Shown here: one piece after another, positions 16,262 to 26,266 of the stretch
Layout: every line of letters begins with the position of its first letter
How positions within the stretch are numbered: the first letter of the stretch is position 1
Assembly (NCBI RefSeq): GCF_001613795.1
Contig: NZ_LPVZ01000020.1
Location: 992,001-1,056,000, forward strand
DNA length: 64,000 nt
DNA from: Thalassospira sp. MCCC 1A01148
GTDB taxonomy: Bacteria; Pseudomonadota; Alphaproteobacteria; Rhodospirillales; Thalassospiraceae
Direction: 5' to 3'
Notes under the pieces: generated by a model
What the model was told of the DNA's origin: nothing
Databases searched by the model: none
What the model saw: only the letters and a program-made list of their open reading frames with translations
Translations under genes and position numbers: made by a program

Positions 16262-17896
16262 CTACTTACTGACAAATTCTGTCCCCGCAGCCTTAAGATC
16301 AAGGGCCGCAGCCAGAAGGGCCTTGGTGTAGGGCTCTGCCGGGTTGTCAAACACATCGGCCGCCGCACCGCTTTCAACCAGTTTCCCGTTCTTCATCACC
16401 ATGACCCGATGCGACAGTGCACGCACGACGCGTAAATCATGGCTGATGAACAAGTATGCCATTTTATGGCGCGCCTGCAAATCGCGCAGCAAGTCAACGA
16501 TTTGGGCCTGTACCGACATATCAAGCGCCGATGTCGGTTCATCCAATACGATAAAGCGCGGCTTTAGCACCAGTGCGCGTGCAATCGAGATGCGCTGACG
16601 CTGCCCGCCGGAAAATTCGTGCGGATAGCGATCCATGGCATTTTGCGGCAGGTCGACTTCGTCAAGCGCCTCGGCAATGCGGGCTTCACGTTCGGCCTGG
16701 GTCAGGTCGGGCGCATGGATTTCCAACCCCTCACCAACGATCTGGGCGATGGACATGCGCGGGCTGAGCGATCCGAACGGGTCCTGAAAGACCACCTGCA
16801 TGTCGCGGCGCAGTTTGCGCAGATCAGCACCAGAGAACCCGCGGATATCCTGCCCGGCAAAGCGGATATCCCCGCTTGATTTCAAAAGCCTGAGGATCGC
16901 CATGGCCAGGGTTGTTTTGCCCGATCCGCTTTCGCCAACGATGCCAAGGGTTTCGCCCTGTTTAAGGGACAGCGAAATCTGATCAACCGCATTCAGATAA
17001 TGATCGGGCCGCCCAAGGATTCCCTTGCGCCCGATCGGGAACTGAACATGGATGTTGCTGGTTTCAAGCAACTCTGTTGCGTTTTCCGGCAAGGGCGGGG
17101 CTTCGCCACTTGGCACGGCCGACAGCAGCTTTTTGGTATAGGCATGCTTGGGCGCATCAAACAGGGTGCGGGCTTCGCCGGCTTCTACAATCTCGCCGTT
17201 TTTCATCACGCAGACGGTTTGCGCCATCTTCTGAACAATCTGCAGATCATGGGTGATCAGCAAAAGCGCCATGCCCAGTTTATCCTGCAGGTCCTTGAGC
17301 AGTTCGAGGATTTGCGCCTGAATGGTGACATCAAGGGCCGTGGTCGGTTCATCAGCAATCAGGAGTTCCGGCTCGTTGGCAAGGGCCATGGCGATCATCA
17401 CACGCTGGCGCTGGCCACCGGAAAGTTCGTGCGGCAGGGCCTTAAGGCGCGACGCCGGATCGGGAATACCGACAAGTTCAAGCAATTCAAGAATACGCGC
17501 GCGCGCCTTGGCACCGCGCAGGCCCTTGTGGAGCAACAACACCTCGCCGACCTGCTTTTCGATATTGTGCAGCGGATTAAGGGACGTCATCGGCTCCTGA
17601 AAGATCATGGAAATCCGGTTGCCACGGATTTTGCGAAGCTTGCGTTCCTTGGCCCCGACCATTTCCTGCCCATCAAAGATGATCGAACCGGACGGATGGC
17701 TGGCGCGCGGATAGGGCAGCAATTGCAAAATCGAAAGTGCGGTGACCGACTTGCCAGATCCACTTTCACCGACAAGCGCCATGGTTTCGCCGCGCTCAAG
17801 GGTAAAGGACACATCCTTTACCGCAGTGGCATCGGCGAATTTGACCGAAAGATCGCGAACGGCAAGGAGCGGCTGATGGGCGGATTGCGCTGTCAT
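16262..17896 (-). CDS. yejF: Peptide ABC transporter ATPase with two nucleotide-binding domains
   Basis: A 544-residue protein made of two fused ATPase domains. It has Walker A GESGSGKSVTAL and GESGSGKTTLAM, signatures LSGGQRQRVMIAM and FSGGQRQRISIAR, and Walker B LLIADEPTTALD and FIVLDEPTSALD. This double form matches E. coli YejF. It powers import of peptides (including microcin C-type peptides in enterobacteria) through YejBE. GGAG precedes the ATG, and the gene starts 11 bases after the stop of yejE. It is the last gene of yejABEF. Confidence 0.95.
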   Translation of the reverse strand: MTAQSAHQPLLAVRDLSVKFADATAVKDVSFTLERGETMALVGESGSGKSVTALSILQLLPYPRASHPSGSIIFDGQEMVGAKERKLRKIRGNRISMIFQEPMTSLNPLHNIEKQVGEVLLLHKGLRGAKARARILELLELVGIPDPASRLKALPHELSGGQRQRVMIAMALANEPELLIADEPTTALDVTIQAQILELLKDLQDKLGMALLLITHDLQIVQKMAQTVCVMKNGEIVEAGEARTLFDAPKHAYTKKLLSAVPSGEAPPLPENATELLETSNIHVQFPIGRKGILGRPDHYLNAVDQISLSLKQGETLGIVGESGSGKTTLAMAILRLLKSSGDIRFAGQDIRGFSGADLRKLRRDMQVVFQDPFGSLSPRMSIAQIVGEGLEIHAPDLTQAEREARIAEALDEVDLPQNAMDRYPHEFSGGQRQRISIARALVLKPRFIVLDEPTSALDMSVQAQIVDLLRDLQARHKMAYLFISHDLRVVRALSHRVMVMKNGKLVESGAAADVFDNPAEPYTKALLAAALDLKAAGTEFVSK

Positions 17897-17907
17897 TTTC
17901 CTACTCC

Positions 17908-18939
17908 TTAAAACGTCTTGCGCGGATCAAAGGCATCACGCACCGCTTCACCGATAAAGATCAAAAGACTGAGCATGACGGCGATGGCAAAGAAGGCCGT
18001 GATGCCAAGCCACGGGGCTTGCAGGTTGTTCTTGCCCTGGAACAGCAATTCACCAAGTGACGGAGAGCCCGGCGGCATGCCCAGTGACAGGAAATCAAGC
18101 GAAGTGAGCGCGACAATCGAGCCATTCAAGACAAACGGCAGGAAAGTGATGGTTGCCACCATCGCGTTGGGCAAAACGTGGCGATACATGATCCGGAAGT
18201 CGGTCATGCCAAGCGCACGTGCGGCACGGACATATTCAAAGTTACGCGCACGCAGGAATTCCGCACGGACAAGGCCGGTCAAACTCATCCAGCTAAACAA
18301 CACGAGGATGAACAGCAACGTCCAGAAACCCGGCGCAAACAGGCTGGCAAGAATGATCAGGATGAAGAGTTGCGGCAGGCCTGACCAGATTTCGATCACG
18401 CGCTGAAAACCAAGATCGACCCAGCCGCCGAAATATCCCTGCACTGCGCCTGCTGCAATGCCGATCACGGAACTGACGGCCGTCAGGGCCAGACCGAACA
18501 GGATGGAAATCCTGAAGCCGTAGATCAAACGTGCGAGAACATCACGCCCCAATTCATCCGTACCAAGCAAGTGCCGCCATGATGGCGGGGCCGGTTGTGG
18601 TTCGCGCATTTCAAAATCGATGGTGTCGTAGGAAAACGGTATTAAAGGCCAGATGGCAAAGCCGTTTTCGGAAATCTTGTTCTGGATATAGGGATCATAA
18701 AAATCCGTCTCGATGTCGAAATCCCCGCCATAGACCGTTTCGGGGTGGTCCGATACGATCGGCACGTACCAGTCATCGCCATACTTAACAAAGATCGGTT
18801 TGTCATTGGCGACCAGTTCGGCCACCAGACAAATGACAAACAGGATTGTAAAGATCACAAGCGACCAATAGCCACGCTTGTTGGCCTTGAAGTTTGACAG
18901 ACGACGCTGATTGAGCGGTGAGAGAACGGCATTGAACAT
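17908..18939 (-). CDS. yejE: Peptide ABC transporter permease
   Basis: A 343-residue inner-membrane permease. After an N-terminal helix (YWSLVIFTILFVICLVAEL) comes a periplasmic segment of about 100 residues, then the BPD_transp_1 domain. The coupling EAA-like loop (ARALGMTDFRIMYRHVLPNA) contacts the ATPase. The ATG at 18939 is preferred over an in-frame TTG two codons earlier because GGGGGAA stands six bases before it. It follows the stop of yejB almost directly. Partner of YejB. Confidence 0.94.
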   Translation of the reverse strand: MFNAVLSPLNQRRLSNFKANKRGYWSLVIFTILFVICLVAELVANDKPIFVKYGDDWYVPIVSDHPETVYGGDFDIETDFYDPYIQNKISENGFAIWPLIPFSYDTIDFEMREPQPAPPSWRHLLGTDELGRDVLARLIYGFRISILFGLALTAVSSVIGIAAGAVQGYFGGWVDLGFQRVIEIWSGLPQLFILIILASLFAPGFWTLLFILVLFSWMSLTGLVRAEFLRARNFEYVRAARALGMTDFRIMYRHVLPNAMVATITFLPFVLNGSIVALTSLDFLSLGMPPGSPSLGELLFQGKNNLQAPWLGITAFFAIAVMLSLLIFIGEAVRDAFDPRKTF

Positions 18940-18941
18940 GA

Positions 18942-20063
18942 TCAATTCCCCCGCGCTTCAAAGTCGATCCGTGGATCAACCAGATGGTAGCTGAGGTCGC
19001 TGATCAGGTTCATGATCAGGCCAAACAGCGTGAAGAAATAAAGGGTTGCGAACATCACCGGATAATCACGGGTCATCACTGCGTTAAACCCAAGCAGGCC
19101 CAGACCATCAAGGGAGAAGATCACCTCGATCAGGACCGAGCCGGTAAACAGCATCCCGACCAGCGCACTGGGGAACCCGGCAATGATCAGAAGCATGGCG
19201 TTGCGGAACACGTGACCATAGAGCACACGTTTTTCGGTGAGCCCCTTGGCACGTGCCGTCACGACATACTGTTTGTTGATTTCATCCAGAAACGAGTTCT
19301 TGGTCAGCATGGTCAGCGTGGCAAAACCCGAAATCGTCAAAGCGATGATCGGAAGGGTCAGATGCCAGAAGTAGTCAACGATCTTGCCCCACAAGGACAG
19401 CTGTTCCCAATTTGACGATGTCAGCCCGCGCAACGGGAACCAGTCAAGATAGCTGCCCCCGGCAAAGACCACGATCAGCATGACCGCAAACAAGAAGCCC
19501 GGAATGGCAAAGCCAACAATGATTGCAGCTGATGACCAAATGTCGAAATTCGATCCATCACGCACCGCCTTGGTAATGCCAAGCGGAATCGAGATGATGT
19601 AGATGATCAGGGTTGACCAGAGCCCCAGTGAGATCGAAACCGGCATTTTATCGACCACGAGATCAACCACGTCGCGGTCCTGAAAATAGCTTTGGCCGAA
19701 ATCAAAGGTCAGATAGTTCTTCATCATCATCCAGAACCGCTCGTGGGCGGGCTTATCAAACCCGAACTGCACTTCGAGCTGTTTGATGATTTCGGGATCA
19801 AGCCCCTGCGCCCCGCGATAGTCCGAGGTCGAGGAGAAATTGTTACCCGACGCCGATGATGCATCTGACCTGCTGCCACCGCCGCTGTCACTGCCCTGAT
19901 TGGTCACCCGCGCGGTCGAGGAAACGTCGGTTCCCTGCAGTTGGGCAATGACCTGTTCAACCGGTCCGCCCGGCGCGAACTGAATGATCGCGAAGTTCAG
20001 CAGCATAATGCCAAACAAGGTCACCGGAATCAGGAGCAAACGGCGCAGAATATAGTTCAGCAT
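18942..20063 (-). CDS. yejB: Peptide ABC transporter permease
   Basis: A 373-residue permease. It has the usual DppB-like N-terminal helix ([21 protein letters not shown]) and APGGPVEQ motif, then a Ser/Gly/Thr-rich low-complexity periplasmic insert (about 47-80), then five more helices with the ATPase-contacting loop [21 protein letters not shown] shortened here as [17 protein letters not shown] low-complexity insert at this point is also typical of other YejB proteins. It starts three bases after the stop of yejA. Confidence 0.94.
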   Translation of the reverse strand: MLNYILRRLLLIPVTLFGIMLLNFAIIQFAPGGPVEQVIAQLQGTDVSSTARVTNQGSDSGGGSRSDASSASGNNFSSTSDYRGAQGLDPEIIKQLEVQFGFDKPAHERFWMMMKNYLTFDFGQSYFQDRDVVDLVVDKMPVSISLGLWSTLIIYIISIPLGITKAVRDGSNFDIWSSAAIIVGFAIPGFLFAVMLIVVFAGGSYLDWFPLRGLTSSNWEQLSLWGKIVDYFWHLTLPIIALTISGFATLTMLTKNSFLDEINKQYVVTARAKGLTEKRVLYGHVFRNAMLLIIAGFPSALVGMLFTGSVLIEVIFSLDGLGLLGFNAVMTRDYPVMFATLYFFTLFGLIMNLISDLSYHLVDPRIDFEARGN

Positions 20064-20066
20064 GGC

Positions 20067-22019
20067 CTAGTTCATCCCCATCTGAAGTTTTGCAGCCTTG
20101 TCCGGATCAATCCACCAGCGCATGACCGACATCCCCTGGAGCGGGACTTCATCGGGCCGCCCGAAGATGTTCCACCACACCATGCGATCACCGCCGAGAT
20201 AGTATTGTGGAATGACATAATCCCCCCACAGCAACACCCGATCGAGTGCGCGGGTGGCGGCAACCAGTTCTTCCCAGCTGTTCGCAGACGTAATGTTTTC
20301 GATCATCGCATCAACCACGGGGTTCTTGATCCCGGCGAAGTTGCGCGATCCCGGCTGATCAGCGGCCTCGGAGCTCCAGAACACGCGTTGCTCGTTGCCC
20401 GGTGTCAGAGACTGTTGCCACCAGAAGGTCGTGACTTCAAAATCAAAGGCCTGAATGCGGTTCACCCATTGGCCGGTATCAATCAGGCGGATATCCATTT
20501 CGACGCCCAGCTGTTTGAGGCGCGATTTGACCACCAGCGCAATCTTTTCGAGTCCGGGTTGGCGAATGATCAGTTCGAAACGGAATGGCTGACCCGTTTC
20601 CTTGTTCACCAGAACCTTGTCGCGCACTTCCCAACCGGCTTCGTTGAGCAGTGTCATCGCTTCACGCAGGGCTTCGCGGCGACCGTTGGGCGCATCGAAA
20701 TCTGGCAGGGTATAGGGTTCGGTAAACAGTCTGGCTGGCAGTTGATCACGATACGGTTCCAGCAGGGCCAGTTCATCGCCCGTGGGAATGCCGGTTGCCG
20801 CCAGTTCGGAGTTCACAAAGAAGCTGTCGGTCCGGCTATATGCCCCATAGAACATGGCGCGGTTGAGCCACTGGAAATCAAAGCCATATTGCAACGCGCG
20901 CCGAACACGCTGATCCGAAAAGATCGGCAGGCGATTATTCATCACATAGGCCTGCATTCCGACCGGCAGATTATCGGGCATGAATTCCTTCTGGATGTCG
21001 CCGCGTTCCACCGCCGGGGTGTTATAGGCGGTGTTCCAGTCCCGGGATGAATGCTCTGAGCGGATCATATATTCCCCGGCAAGGAACGCCTGACGCTGTA
21101 CTTCGGGGTCAAGGTAGGTGTCGTACTGAATGGTATCGAAATTGTTCTGCCCGCGATTGACGGGCAAATTCGCCGCCCAGTAGTTGGGGTCACGTTCATA
21201 GGTGATGCGACGGCCTGCCTCGATGCTGGCAACTTTATAAGCCCCGCTGCCAACCGGGATTTCGAAGGTGGTTTTGGCGAAGTCCTTACCGTCCCAGAAT
21301 TTCTTGGGCATGATCGAAATGCCCGCCACGGTCAACGGCGTTTCGCGATTGTTCCCCGGTTTGAAAGTGAATTTGACGGTGAGTTCGTCAATGATTTCGG
21401 CCCCTTCGATCTGTGAGAAGACCTGTCGATAGACCGGACTGCCCTTTTCCAGCAGGATTTCATAGGAGAACTTCACATCCTCGGCGGTGATGTCGCTGCC
21501 ATCCTGAAATTTTGCACGCGGGTCAAGGTGGAAGATGGCAAAGGATCGGTCCTGCGGGAGTTCGATCTCGCGGGCGATGAGGCCATACATCGAAGAGGGT
21601 TCATCGGCACTGGAAACCATCAGGCTATCGTAAATCAGGCCTATGCCCGCCGCTGCATTGCCCTTGAGCGTGAAGGGGTTAAGCGTATCGAAGGCAACGA
21701 TGGAAGATTGCAACAGCTTGCCGCCCGTGGGCGCATCCGGATTCACATAATCAAAATGATGGAAGTCCGGGCCGTATTTCAGATCACCATAAAGCGAGAT
21801 GCCATGTGACCGCGTGGTCAGCGGCGCCAGATCAGTCTCGTCCACGGCCACTGTCGGGGCCGGATTGATGTTTGGTTTGCTGTCTTCCTGCGCATGTATG
21901 CCTGTGGATGGCAGAACGGCGGCAAGCAGGGTGAAGGCGCTGGCAAAAAGGATGGATGTCATGGCCGCGCCCAGCCGCCCCCTGCCCGGCATTTTCATGC
22001 TGGCTGCATACGAAATCAT
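20067..22019 (-). CDS. yejA: Peptide ABC transporter substrate-binding protein
   Basis: A 650-residue exported SBP_bac_5 protein. A signal peptide covers about residues 1-45 (hydrophobic AAMTSILFASAFTLLAAVLP, then GIHAQED). The binding domain starts SLYGDLKYGPDFHHFDYVNP and includes RDPNYWAANLPVNRG, typical of YejA/DppA. It captures peptides in the periplasm and passes them to YejBE. ATG 22019 is used, with AGGGGA about 13 bases upstream; another ATG lies seven codons later, and the frame is open to 22103. First gene of the operon. Confidence 0.93.
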   Translation of the reverse strand: MISYAASMKMPGRGRLGAAMTSILFASAFTLLAAVLPSTGIHAQEDSKPNINPAPTVAVDETDLAPLTTRSHGISLYGDLKYGPDFHHFDYVNPDAPTGGKLLQSSIVAFDTLNPFTLKGNAAAGIGLIYDSLMVSSADEPSSMYGLIAREIELPQDRSFAIFHLDPRAKFQDGSDITAEDVKFSYEILLEKGSPVYRQVFSQIEGAEIIDELTVKFTFKPGNNRETPLTVAGISIMPKKFWDGKDFAKTTFEIPVGSGAYKVASIEAGRRITYERDPNYWAANLPVNRGQNNFDTIQYDTYLDPEVQRQAFLAGEYMIRSEHSSRDWNTAYNTPAVERGDIQKEFMPDNLPVGMQAYVMNNRLPIFSDQRVRRALQYGFDFQWLNRAMFYGAYSRTDSFFVNSELAATGIPTGDELALLEPYRDQLPARLFTEPYTLPDFDAPNGRREALREAMTLLNEAGWEVRDKVLVNKETGQPFRFELIIRQPGLEKIALVVKSRLKQLGVEMDIRLIDTGQWVNRIQAFDFEVTTFWWQQSLTPGNEQRVFWSSEAADQPGSRNFAGIKNPVVDAMIENITSANSWEELVAATRALDRVLLWGDYVIPQYYLGGDRMVWWNIFGRPDEVPLQGMSVMRWWIDPDKAAKLQMGMN

Positions 22020-22203
22020 GTGATTATCGTCTTTCCCCTGATGCAAGCTGATGCCTGTTGTCTCTGTTTTACTATGTGAGCTTACACTGCAGGACGCAAT
22101 CAATGGTCACCAATTGTCTTGGCCAATCATGATGCGACTGTGAATATTGCCACACGAGAACTATCTGATACTCACTATTAAATCGTTCAATTTCAAGGCA
22201 CCA

Positions 22204-23139
22204 TCACGTGACCTTGCTGTTTTCCATGTCTTTTTTCGACAGTTTCTGCCGTCCGGTTTCAAGCTTGATCTCGGTCATCAACCAATCACGGAACGCCTTG
22301 ACCTTGCGCCGTTCCAGTCGCCCGCGCGGATAACTCAGCGAATAGGCATAGGGGCTATCAACCGGCAAATCGAACGGGACGGTCAATCGATTGGTCACGA
22401 CATATTCCCCGATCATCGCCGGATCGGAAATGACCACGCCAAAGCCACTTGCCGCAGCCTCCATCGCCATATCAAGGGTGGCGAAAACCGGGCCCTTTGA
22501 ACCATCGACCCCCTTGATACCCGTCCCTTCGAGCCAGATGCGCCAGTCTTCACGCTGGGCAGAGCAATGCAACAATGTGACACGGGCAAGGTCTTCGGGT
22601 GTTTCAAGTTGCTTGGCCAGGTCGGGATGGCACACCGGCAACAGACGTTCGCCGGTCAGGAATTCATGGACAAGCTGTTCGTTGCCGTGATCGGCAAAAC
22701 GGATGGCGATATCGACCTCGTTGAAATCAACAGAGGCCAGATCATCGTTATAGGTGCCCAACTGGACCTGAAAATCGGGGTATTCCATCTGAAACCGCCC
22801 CAGACGCGGCACGATCCAGCGCATGGAAAATGTCAGCGGGGCGGTGACGGAAAGCAGCGTGTCATCCGCACGGTCTTCGACCTTGGCAACCGCGTCTTCC
22901 ATGGCATCAAAGGCCGGCGTCAGTGATTCCAGAAGGTTGCGCCCGGCACGGGTCAACCGAAGGCTTCTGTGGTGGCGTTCGAAAAGCTGCCGCCCGAGCA
23001 CCTCTTCGAGATGCTGCACCTGTCGACTGACAGCCCCTTGGGTCACGTTGAGCTCATGTGACGCTTTGGTGAAACTTTCGAGCCTTCCGGCCACTTCGAA
23101 GGCCCTGAGCGCGTTTAACGGTAACGGACGGCGTTTCAT
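22204..23139 (-). CDS. LysR family regulator, GcvA-like
   Basis: A 311-residue LysR protein. The N-terminal winged helix (LPLNALRAFEVAGRLESF, then ASHELNVTQGAVSRQVQHLE) is of the GcvA type. The C-terminal periplasmic-binding-fold effector domain spans about 90-295. ATG 23139 (MKRRPLPLNALR) is the family start; the longer frame to 23211 is rejected. It lies upstream of yejA on the same strand with 184 bases between, so control of yej is possible. It also diverges from the DUF1127 gene at 23309. Confidence 0.9.
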   Translation of the reverse strand: MKRRPLPLNALRAFEVAGRLESFTKASHELNVTQGAVSRQVQHLEEVLGRQLFERHHRSLRLTRAGRNLLESLTPAFDAMEDAVAKVEDRADDTLLSVTAPLTFSMRWIVPRLGRFQMEYPDFQVQLGTYNDDLASVDFNEVDIAIRFADHGNEQLVHEFLTGERLLPVCHPDLAKQLETPEDLARVTLLHCSAQREDWRIWLEGTGIKGVDGSKGPVFATLDMAMEAAASGFGVVISDPAMIGEYVVTNRLTVPFDLPVDSPYAYSLSYPRGRLERRKVKAFRDWLMTEIKLETGRQKLSKKDMENSKVT

Positions 23140-23308
23140 GACAGCTGCTTTGCATGATAAAAACTCATACCATGATGACAAAAGGTGGTTTGAGCGCAAG
23201 CCTTTTTTCAATTAACCCTGAGTTTAACGAGAGTATAGACACACGCATCATGGATGCACGGGCCGCTGAAGTGTTGAGAGCAGGCCTCGTTTTAAAAGGA
23301 TTAGAACA

Positions 23309-23518
23309 ATGGTTGCTATCACCAAAGACGCAGGCGCATTCGCCACCACCCGTCGCCATCACAATACCACCAGCCTGCTGGATCTGCCGCGCACCTGGTT
23401 CAAACGCCACGACCTGCGCCAGAAACTTGCAGACATGGATGCCCACATGCTGCGTGATATCGGCTGGACCGTCTACGACGCAAAACGCGAAGCGGCCAAG
23501 CCGTTCTGGAAAGCTTAA
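23309..23518 (+). CDS. DUF1127 small protein
   Basis: A 69-residue protein with the alphaproteobacterial DUF1127 core WFKRHDLRQKLADMDAHMLR followed by DIGWT, an Arg-rich helix pair. The N-terminal 25 residues are low complexity. DUF1127 proteins have been tied to RNA regulation and phosphate or carbon physiology in Agrobacterium and Rhodobacter; the role here is unknown. AAAGGA precedes the ATG by about nine bases. Confidence 0.9.
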   Translation: MVAITKDAGAFATTRRHHNTTSLLDLPRTWFKRHDLRQKLADMDAHMLRDIGWTVYDAKREAAKPFWKA

Positions 23519-23551
23519 CCCGCGCAAAAGCGCATAACCGAGTGTTTTGTC

Positions 23552-23653
23552 ATGCAGAACAATGTAACCCCGCTGCACAGCGCAATTACTTTCCCGCTTC
23601 AGGTTCTGATCGAAGCCCTGATGGATGCGTGGAAAGGCATCAGCCTTAAATAA
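23552..23653 (+). CDS. Possible 33-residue protein after DUF1127
   Basis: ATG 23552 to TAA 23651-23653 encodes MQNNVTPLHSAITFPLQVLI followed by EALMDAWKGISLK. It is amphipathic and helix-prone and stands between the DUF1127 gene and the terminator at 23716. It could be co-transcribed with DUF1127. No clear ribosome site is present, so coding is uncertain. Confidence 0.35.
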   Translation: MQNNVTPLHSAITFPLQVLIEALMDAWKGISLK

Positions 23654-23715
23654 GGCTTTGCACCCAAGATCCCTGAGCGCAATTCCAGCCTCCCCCCGTT
23701 GGAAAGTGCGCATGT

Positions 23716-23755
23716 AAATGCCGGTCACATCCCCTTGTGACCGGCATTTCTTTTT
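23716..23755 (+). terminator. Strong rho-independent terminator
   Basis: A perfect 13-base stem, AAATGCCGGTCAC (23716-23728) with GTGACCGGCATTT (23737-23749), has an eight-base loop and is followed by CTTTTT. It ends the DUF1127 transcript. Its left arm also supplies A-residues that could serve the minus strand. Confidence 0.9.
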
Positions 23756-23791
23756 GCACCAACACAGGCGAGAAATCGCAGACGTGCCGGG

Positions 23792-25087
23792 TTATTTTTT
23801 CGGGGGATAGCGCAAATACATCAGGTTTGCGGCATTGAGCACCGAATACATCACCGCAAATTGCGCGTTGAATTCGAACTTTTCGGGCTTCGGATCGAAC
23901 ATCGCGTAGATTTCATCAATCGAGCGCTTGCCATCAATCCGCGACAGGATGGCGGGGGATGCCGACGGCATGGTGCGGGTGACCGCAAGTCCGGTAAATG
24001 TGATCTTGATATTGCCGGTTTTGGCAACCGAACGCGCCAGCGACGGACCATCAACACGGGTAAAAGTCGGGATCAGTTCCGGCGATGGCACCGGTGGTTT
24101 GACCTTGTTCTTGGCCTTTACGACATAGAAGGTGTGCTTGGTAATATTGCCTGCCATCAGTTCGGCAAGAGCCGCGCGTTCGCGAAACGGCACATGAACC
24201 GCCCTATCAAGCACATCATGGCGCGAACAATAGGTGGTCGGGTCATAGCGCATTGGTTCGATAAAGTTTTGCAGGCGCAGACCGGCGGCCTCGACAAAAT
24301 CAAAGACCTCATCGACGCGATAGGCGCGATCCTGTTGATGCAACAAAAGGTCATAGAAACCGGCATCGCCACCATGAATATGGTCGCCAACAAACGGGTT
24401 GCGCTTGAGCCAGTTGGTGCCGGGCAGCGAATTAAACAGCGCCTTGCCGAAATTCAGGCGCTTGGATCCGCCGGCCTCGGCATTCAGGCGTTCCATCATT
24501 TCCTGCATGTGATAGACGCCCTGACGACCCAACTCGCCATAGACCATCAGACCCATGCCACCATCGGGTTTGAGCGCATCGGCAAGCGCCTTGAGCCCGG
24601 CATCTGGATCCGGCAGGTGATGGAGCACCCCGCAGCAATCAATATAGTCAAACGGACCATATTCAGCGGCCAGATCCACAAAGGACCCGGTCACAAAGGT
24701 AACGTTCTTTTCCAGGCTGCGGCGTTTGATCCGCGCTTCGGCAATGGCGCGCGAACTTTCGGAAAGGTCGATATAGACGATCTCGGCCTTGGCCTTGCGA
24801 TCGCGGGCCTGCTGGGCCAGCATGACCAGCGCATCGCCAGTCCCGCCACCCGCGACGAGAATTTTGATCTTGCCGCTTTTGGTCTGTGCGGATGGATCGC
24901 GCCCGCCAAAGACGAAATGCACAACCTCGTCCCAGTTGCCCGGTGACCCGGTGATCAGGCGTTTGTCCTCATCCTCGGGACTACGTTCCGGATAGGGATA
25001 GCTTTCATACTGATCGCGCGTCTTTTGAGAAGACGGAACGTGATCGGGCCTGTTTTTATCGTCGGGCATTGCGGCGAAATCCGGCAT
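23792..25087 (-). CDS. Class I SAM-dependent methyltransferase with C-terminal PqqD-like region
   Basis: A 431-residue protein. After a YESYPYPERSPEDED segment comes a Rossmann methyltransferase domain (about 65-200): ILVAGGGTGDALVMLAQ as motif I, VYIDLSE as the acidic loop, and FDYIDCCGVLHHLPDP as motif IV. The central part (about 230-330) is unassigned. The last 70 residues (SPAILSRIDGKRSIDEIYAMF) look like a PqqD-type small helical module. The YPYP...G-x-W N-terminus recurs in proteins annotated as methyltransferases of unknown substrate. It is a single gene, and its target is unknown. Confidence 0.82.
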   Translation of the reverse strand: MPDFAAMPDDKNRPDHVPSSQKTRDQYESYPYPERSPEDEDKRLITGSPGNWDEVVHFVFGGRDPSAQTKSGKIKILVAGGGTGDALVMLAQQARDRKAKAEIVYIDLSESSRAIAEARIKRRSLEKNVTFVTGSFVDLAAEYGPFDYIDCCGVLHHLPDPDAGLKALADALKPDGGMGLMVYGELGRQGVYHMQEMMERLNAEAGGSKRLNFGKALFNSLPGTNWLKRNPFVGDHIHGGDAGFYDLLLHQQDRAYRVDEVFDFVEAAGLRLQNFIEPMRYDPTTYCSRHDVLDRAVHVPFRERAALAELMAGNITKHTFYVVKAKNKVKPPVPSPELIPTFTRVDGPSLARSVAKTGNIKITFTGLAVTRTMPSASPAILSRIDGKRSIDEIYAMFDPKPEKFEFNAQFAVMYSVLNAANLMYLRYPPKK

Positions 25088-25146
25088 CGAAGTGGTTGGG
25101 ACGCCAGTATCCTATACCAACGAATTAATGAAGGAAATCCACGTAT

Positions 25147-26139
25147 TTACCTGTTTGGACGACAATCAATCACCAATTTGCCGGTTGCGGTACGATCCCG
25201 GATCGACGCCAAGGCGTCCATCGCGTCTTCAAGGCGATACACCGCAGAGATCATCGGGCGGATTTCCCCGGATTTCAGGCGATCCAGAAGTTCTGTCATG
25301 CCCTGTTGTGCAATAACTGCGTTCTGTTCGAGATAGGCACCAAAATAAAAGCCAATCGCGGTGACGTTTTTGACCAGCAGGATATTGGCCGGGATTTGGG
25401 GCACCGCGCCACTGGCAAACCCGATCAGAAGCATGCGCGCGCCGGGCGCAACGCAGCGCAGGCTTTGATCAAACACATCGCCACCAACCGGATCATAAAC
25501 CACGTCTGCACCTTTGGGCTGCCCAAGTGAGGCCGTGATTTCACGCACCCGGTCACGGATATTTTCGGATTTGTAATCAATGACATGATCTGCGCCATGA
25601 TCACGCGCGATCTGGCATTTGTCCGCGCCGCCCGCCGTGGCAATAACCGTCGCGCCCAAAAGCTTGGCGCATTCAACCGCGGTCAGGCCAACCCCGCCAG
25701 CCGCCCCATGAACCAGAACAATCTCGCCCGGCTTGACGTCTGCGCGATATTTCAGAGCAAACCAGCTGGTGCCATAGGCAATCTGAAAGGCAGCAGCATC
25801 GTTGACATCAACACCATCGGGCAAGGCGATGACAAGACTGGCATCGGCAATGACCATTTCGGCGTAACCACCCCAGTCGGGCATCGCCATCACCGCATCG
25901 CCGGGCTTAACATTGGTCACACCATCCCCAATGGCGCGCACGGTGCCACTGACTTCAAAGCCCGGAGAAAAAGGGCCGCTGGGGCGCTTTTGATATTTGC
26001 CCTGCAAGATCAGGGTATCGGCGAAATTGACACCGCAGACTGCGATATCGATCAGAACCTGACCGGGTTGCACCACCGGATCGGGCACATCACGCCATTG
26101 CGGTTCTTCGCCAAATGCGTCGCAGATCCACGCCTTCAT
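25147..26139 (-). CDS. NADPH:quinone oxidoreductase family protein
   Basis: A 330-residue medium-chain dehydrogenase/reductase without zinc ligands. It has a GroES-like N-terminus (1-120; GVNFADTLILQGKYQKRPSG) and a Rossmann domain with VHGAAGGVGLTAVECAKLLG (about 143-162). The Tyr/Asn-type quinone reductase signature is typical of QOR. It likely reduces quinones or enones with NADPH. ATG 26139 (MKAWICDAFGEEP) is the family start, not the open frame to 26205. Confidence 0.9.
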   Translation of the reverse strand: MKAWICDAFGEEPQWRDVPDPVVQPGQVLIDIAVCGVNFADTLILQGKYQKRPSGPFSPGFEVSGTVRAIGDGVTNVKPGDAVMAMPDWGGYAEMVIADASLVIALPDGVDVNDAAAFQIAYGTSWFALKYRADVKPGEIVLVHGAAGGVGLTAVECAKLLGATVIATAGGADKCQIARDHGADHVIDYKSENIRDRVREITASLGQPKGADVVYDPVGGDVFDQSLRCVAPGARMLLIGFASGAVPQIPANILLVKNVTAIGFYFGAYLEQNAVIAQQGMTELLDRLKSGEIRPMISAVYRLEDAMDALASIRDRTATGKLVIDCRPNR

Positions 26140-26266
26140 GCCGATTTTCCTGCCTGTTGTTGTGTTGGTTTCGGGCAGTTTGGCGGTTGGGCCCGCTGCA
26201 GACAAGGCGACAAAGGACTAAACCCGCCACGCAAATGACGGATCGATCAATCGGGAAAGCCGGATA

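Noticed and set aside
19941-21050. 369-codon plus-strand open frame over yejA and yejB
   Set aside because: Shadow frame opposite clear Yej genes; composition and motifs do not suggest a protein.
23861-24946. 361-codon plus-strand open frame over the methyltransferase
   Set aside because: Antisense frame of a GC-rich gene; the minus strand has recognisable SAM-binding motifs.
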